Shown: in pieces, positions 60,425-64,000 of the stretch
How positions within the stretch are numbered: the stretch's first letter is position 1
How the letters are laid out: the number at the start of each line of letters is the position of its first letter
Assembly: GCF_009389715.1 (NCBI RefSeq)
Contig: NC_052399.1
Coordinates: forward strand, 30,327,146-30,391,145
DNA length: 64,000 nucleotides
From: Phoenix dactylifera
Lineage: Eukaryota; Streptophyta; Magnoliopsida; Arecales; Arecaceae
Direction: 5' to 3'
Position numbers and translations under genes: made by a program
The notes under the pieces: generated by a model
What the model was told of the DNA's origin: nothing
What the model saw: only the letters and a program-made list of their open reading frames with translations
The model's database searches: none

Positions 60425-62774
60425 ATGTCAACCCCCGAGTGGCTGAACTCGGGCGACAACTCATGGCAGCTGGTGGCGGCGACGTTGGTCGGGGTGCAGA
60501 GCGTCCCCGGGCTAGTGATCCTCTACGGCAGCATCGTGAAGAAGAAGTGGGCGGTGAACTCGGCGTTCATGGCCCTGTACGCCTTCGCGGCCGTCCTTAT
60601 CTGCTGGTCCGGCTGGGGCTTCCGCATGGCCTTCGGAGATCTCATGGTCCCCTTCTGGGGCCGTCCCGACCTCTCCGCCCTCGACCGGAAATACCTCGTC
60701 TCCCAGGGCTACGCCGGCCTCTACCCCGCCGCCACGCTGATCTACTTCCAGTTCGTCTTCGCGGCCATCACCTTAATTCTCATCGCCGGTGCCCTGCTCG
60801 GCAGGATGAACTTCAAGGCCTGGATGATGTTCGTGCCGCTCTGGCTGACCTTCTCGTATACCATTGGCGCCTTCAGCATCTGGAGCCCCAAAGGCTTCTT
60901 GTTCAAGGCTGGTGTCATGGACTTCGCCGGCGGCTACGTCATTCACCTCTCCTCGGGTGTCGCCGGATTTACTGCGGCTTACTGGGTGAGTGCATGCGCA
61001 TCCTCTTGTTCTTTCTTCATGTTATCATATAGCCTGAACTAGGATTGCATTGCTGGTGTGTTTGTTAATTCGTGACCCGAACCAAAAGAATCAGATTCAG
61101 AATGGATTGGAATGGAAATTAGAATTGCCATATTCTCCATTACATTTGAATCGTTGTTAGAATCGGAATGGCCATCTTCTCTAATACATTTGGATCGTGA
61201 TTGAAATCAAAATTAGACGAGAGAGTCGGGATTAGATTTTGAAGGATTAGAACATGGATTTCTATTACAGAGTCCAACTCCTGCACGAAGAAACTTATAA
61301 GAATTAGTAGTCATTTTATAGAGGGAGGGTAAGTATATAGGATTTGGATGATTAGCAAGTGGGGACAAGAAGATGCATGAATCTCCCCCACAGATCAGAA
61401 GCAAGTAATCATAAGTCATAACATTTTTTCTACATGATTAGCTGAGTATTAACTTATTTTTTAATCAACTGCAGGTTGGGCCCAGAATGGCGAAGGACCG
61501 AGAGAGATTTCCACCCAACAACATCCTGCTGACTCTTGCTGGAGCTGGCTTGCTGTGGATGGGATGGACTGGGTTCAATGGCGGGGCTCCCTACGCGGCC
61601 AACGTCGACGCATCCGTGGCTGTCGTCAACACTCATGTTTGCACCGCCGCCAGCCTTCTTGTCTGGCTTTGCCTTGACATGCTTTTCTTCACCAAGCCGT
61701 CGGCCATCGGCGCCGTTCAGGGCATGATCACTGGCCTTGTCTGCATTACCCCAGCTGCAGGTATTCATCTTAGCTCAACAATCTAGGATTTGATGCTCTG
61801 AGATAAGGTTTAGTATACTTTGAGCCTAGCAAAGTGCACCAGCTAATCTAGTTTTCTATCAAGACTGCAAGGTAAAAAGCTTCTATGTCATAATGTATGC
61901 AGCATTGCATCACTTCTAGAATATATGGTAGAGTCAAGGTTCGCCGTCTCGATACCGGACTCCGTACCGGTGCCACACTAGCATAATATCGGTATGGTAC
62001 GAAGTTTTTTGGCGTACCGAATATTGGTATGCCACCAGTACTGTACCGAACCAGTACAATACAGTATGTCCGGTACCGTCTGGTTCGGGCTGGTACGGCA
62101 TACCATGGGCAGAATGCATTCATACCTTTTTTATATTGGTCTTTTGTTGTGATTTTAAATACAAAAACCATGATTTTTTAAAAAATTTGAAATAATTTGC
62201 ATGTGCCAAGCTCTAGTTGTAGCATAAGGAATTTTCTTATTGGTGAACAGGTCTGGTGCAAGGTTGGGCTGCCATTATTATGGGCATTTTGTCAGGAAGC
62301 ATCCCTTGGTTCACCATGATGGTGCTCCACAAGAAGATCAAATGGCTTAAGAAAGTCGATGACACGCTCGCCATATTCCACACGCACGCCATCGCCGGCA
62401 GCTTGGGCGGCATCCTCACCGGCATCTTCGCCGATCCCAGCCTCAACCATCTATTCTTTGGTGATGACCCCAGATACATTGGGCTTGCCTACGCTTTCAA
62501 GGAAGGCCGGGCTGCGGCGGGCTTTCGCCAAATAGGCATCCAGCTTGCAGGCATAGCTTTCATCGTAGCCATCAATGTGATCATCACCTCACTGATATGC
62601 CTTCTGATCAGGCTCCTGGTGCCTCTTAGGCTCAGTGATGAGGCCATGACGATCGGAGATGATGCCATCCATGGGGAGGATGCATATGCTGTGTGGGGTG
62701 ATGGGGAGACATACGAGAATTCAATCCATGGAGTTGAGAATAATTCCATTGCCAAAGCTGATGAGATGATATGA
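60425..62774 (+). CDS. AMT: AMT2-type ammonium transporter
   Basis: Three exons, 60425-60985, 61475-61760 and 62251-62774, give 456 aa with an intact frame. It opens [20 protein letters not shown] and continues with [20 protein letters not shown], the start of the AMT/MEP/Rh core. Eleven membrane helices are expected from the hydrophobic pattern. Conserved pore features include the twin His sites in [13 protein letters not shown] and [12 protein letters not shown], plus [28 protein letters not shown] and the cytosolic tail ([26 protein letters not shown]). Tail and core fit the plant AMT2/AMT3 (MEP-like) clade, not AMT1; exact subgroup is undecided. It moves ammonium/ammonia across the plasma membrane. 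The ATG at 60425 is preferred because it opens the family-conserved N-terminus. Codon use in exon 1 is strikingly GC-rich. An in-frame upstream ATG at 60302 would add 41 residues. Confidence 0.95.
61930..62105. repeat. TACCGG-rich repeat, copy in ammonium transporter intron 2
   Basis: Repeated 'gtaccg', 'accggt' and 'ggtacgg' variants such as 'ccggactccgtaccggtgcc' and 'ccggtaccgtctggttcg' mark it as kin of the 31030 element. It fills a third of the 490-bp intron. Confidence 0.75.
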
Positions 62775-62811
62775 GAGCTCTATTTCTATCATGGCCATTA
62801 GGCTAATCATG

Positions 62812-62990
62812 CAGGGGCGGCCCAATGCATTTGAAGACCTAAGGGGAACTCACTAAAAGATACCTTTTTTTTATTTTAATAGTAAAAAAAAATTAGTAAG
62901 GGACTATGCAAGTTGTGAACTGCATACTCTCATTGAATATAGAAGGGTTTTTTATGCATTTGTAAAAGTTGGTCGTGAAATTTTTTCAGC
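62812..62990. mobile_element. hAT terminal relic after the ammonium transporter gene
   Basis: CAGGGGCGGCCCAATGC followed by 'ttgaagacctaagggg' and a T run closely matches the left terminus of the hAT element at 52335 (CAGGGGCGGCCCGATAC, 'ttggaggcctaaggcg', T run). It starts 38 bp after the stop codon. Similarity fades within about 100 bp, and no second terminus or transposase is seen in the window. Confidence 0.7.
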
Positions 62991-62999
62991 TACTAGTTC

Positions 63000-64000
63000 T
63001 TCTAAACCATCTCTAAAATGATCTTGATGTTAATTTTGATTTTTAAGAAAGTCCAAAAATGTATATTGAATTGATTATCCCAAAGAGAATTTTTGGCAGG
63101 TTCTTTCTCTAGCAAGATTTTTATCTTTGGAAGCACAAAGCAGAAAGAAGAATGAAAAAAAGAGAACATAAACAAGCATTCTTCGCACATTCAAAAGAGA
63201 ACCGTGGAATCGAATCACTTCACATTCAAATCACTTTAACTGTAAATGTTTGAATCACTTCAACTATGCATCAGATTACTTTGCTACCAAGTAAACAAAT
63301 GAAAAGTTGCAACTGAAAGATAGCTTCCTGTTGGAAATTCAAATTATTTGGATGTTTTTTTGGTATAGATTTTTGTTTTTATTCTTTTGATGTTTTAATC
63401 CATTCCAGTTTTAAATAAATTCTTCACAATTATTTTTGCCTACTGGAATATTTTAATTTTTCAGTAATTCCAGCTCTATATGGTTTCATAAATTTGATGG
63501 CCAAGGTGATATTATTAGTAGGATTGCAGAATTGAAGTATACTTTTGGTGGATCTCTGGATGGTGTCACACCGCTGCTATTCAAAAAAAAAAATGTAAAT
63601 AAAGATAGAGAGATAAGATTTGTCAAAAATGCAAATAGACATGAAAGTAAAGTTTTTCTGGAAAACAAATATTATTAATAATGTAGCCGGTTTTGGATTT
63701 CTTTCTAATCTAAATAGATTAGTAATTGGGTTTGTAAAATATGCTTAAAAAAATAACTATAAAAATATAAAAATATAAATCAATAAAATAAAAGTAAATA
63801 AATTTAACATATGAATTTATTAAAATAAAAATAAAGCAAAATGATAAGTATCTTATATGGAGTTGATTTTTTATTTCTTGAATCTAACAATATGCTTAAA
63901 GGGAAATTTGAAAAACATAGTATGAAAAGTCAAATATTGTAGGATTTTAGAATGATATTGAATTGAACTTTCCCCATTTTGGTAGGAGAAAAAGCACCTA
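63000..64000. other. AT-rich DNA at the window edge, no gene seen
   Basis: No recognised exon or RNA gene. It could be the interior of the hAT relic that starts at 62812, but no transposase motif is visible. Confidence 0.35.

Noticed and set aside
60097-61032. 311-aa open frame overlapping the ammonium transporter exon 1
   Set aside because: Arg/Leu/Pro/His-rich reading of GC-rich exon DNA in the wrong frame; the transporter frame is family-conserved.

Overview
The window is nuclear DNA of a flowering plant, probably a monocot. Genes are split by many GT-AG introns, promoters and introns are AT-rich, and the space between genes is full of plant transposable-element relics (Au-type SINE, TRIMs, MITEs, hAT, LINE). 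The starch synthase and ammonium transporter read like monocot proteins, and a palm-like genome is my guess; that guess is inference and was not tested by any search.

Layout. (1) 2.5-14.1 kb, + strand: a seven-coding-exon SEN1/UPF1-type superfamily 1 RNA/DNA helicase of about 1387 aa, with a G-box/TATA promoter near 2.5 kb and a long leader intron that holds an Au-type SINE. (2) 18.2-26.4 kb, + strand: an eight-exon BPA1-like RRM protein (binding partner of ACD11) whose first coding exon is only two codons; its 4.2-kb last intron holds a TIR element with a probable 8-bp target duplication. (3) 27-32 kb: degenerate repeat-derived DNA with acidic ORF relics, a TRIM relic and a TACCGG-rich element. 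(4) 32.9-43.1 kb, - strand: a complete nine-exon plastid starch synthase II, including one intron that appears to be GC-AG. (5) 43-50.6 kb: intergenic DNA with a TRIM, a palindromic MITE and one possible small ORF. (6) 50.8-58.3 kb: a nested structure. A 5'-truncated LINE lies just upstream of a broken putative - strand gene, and a 4.1-kb hAT element (dead TTF/DUF4371-type transposase) sits inside the LINE; the LINE reading resumes exactly across the hAT target duplication. (7) 60.4-62.8 kb, + strand: a three-exon AMT2-type ammonium transporter with MITE-derived sequence in its leader, a TACCGG element in its second intron and an hAT end 38 bp after its stop.

The four intact genes are ordinary single plant genes for RNA metabolism, cell-death/defence control, amylopectin synthesis and nitrogen transport. 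They do not form a cluster or pathway. I found no convincing new multigene system. The most informative content is the transposable-element archaeology and the splice-site oddities. Exon boundaries were set by hand from splice consensus, reading frame and family similarity; transcript ends are estimates.
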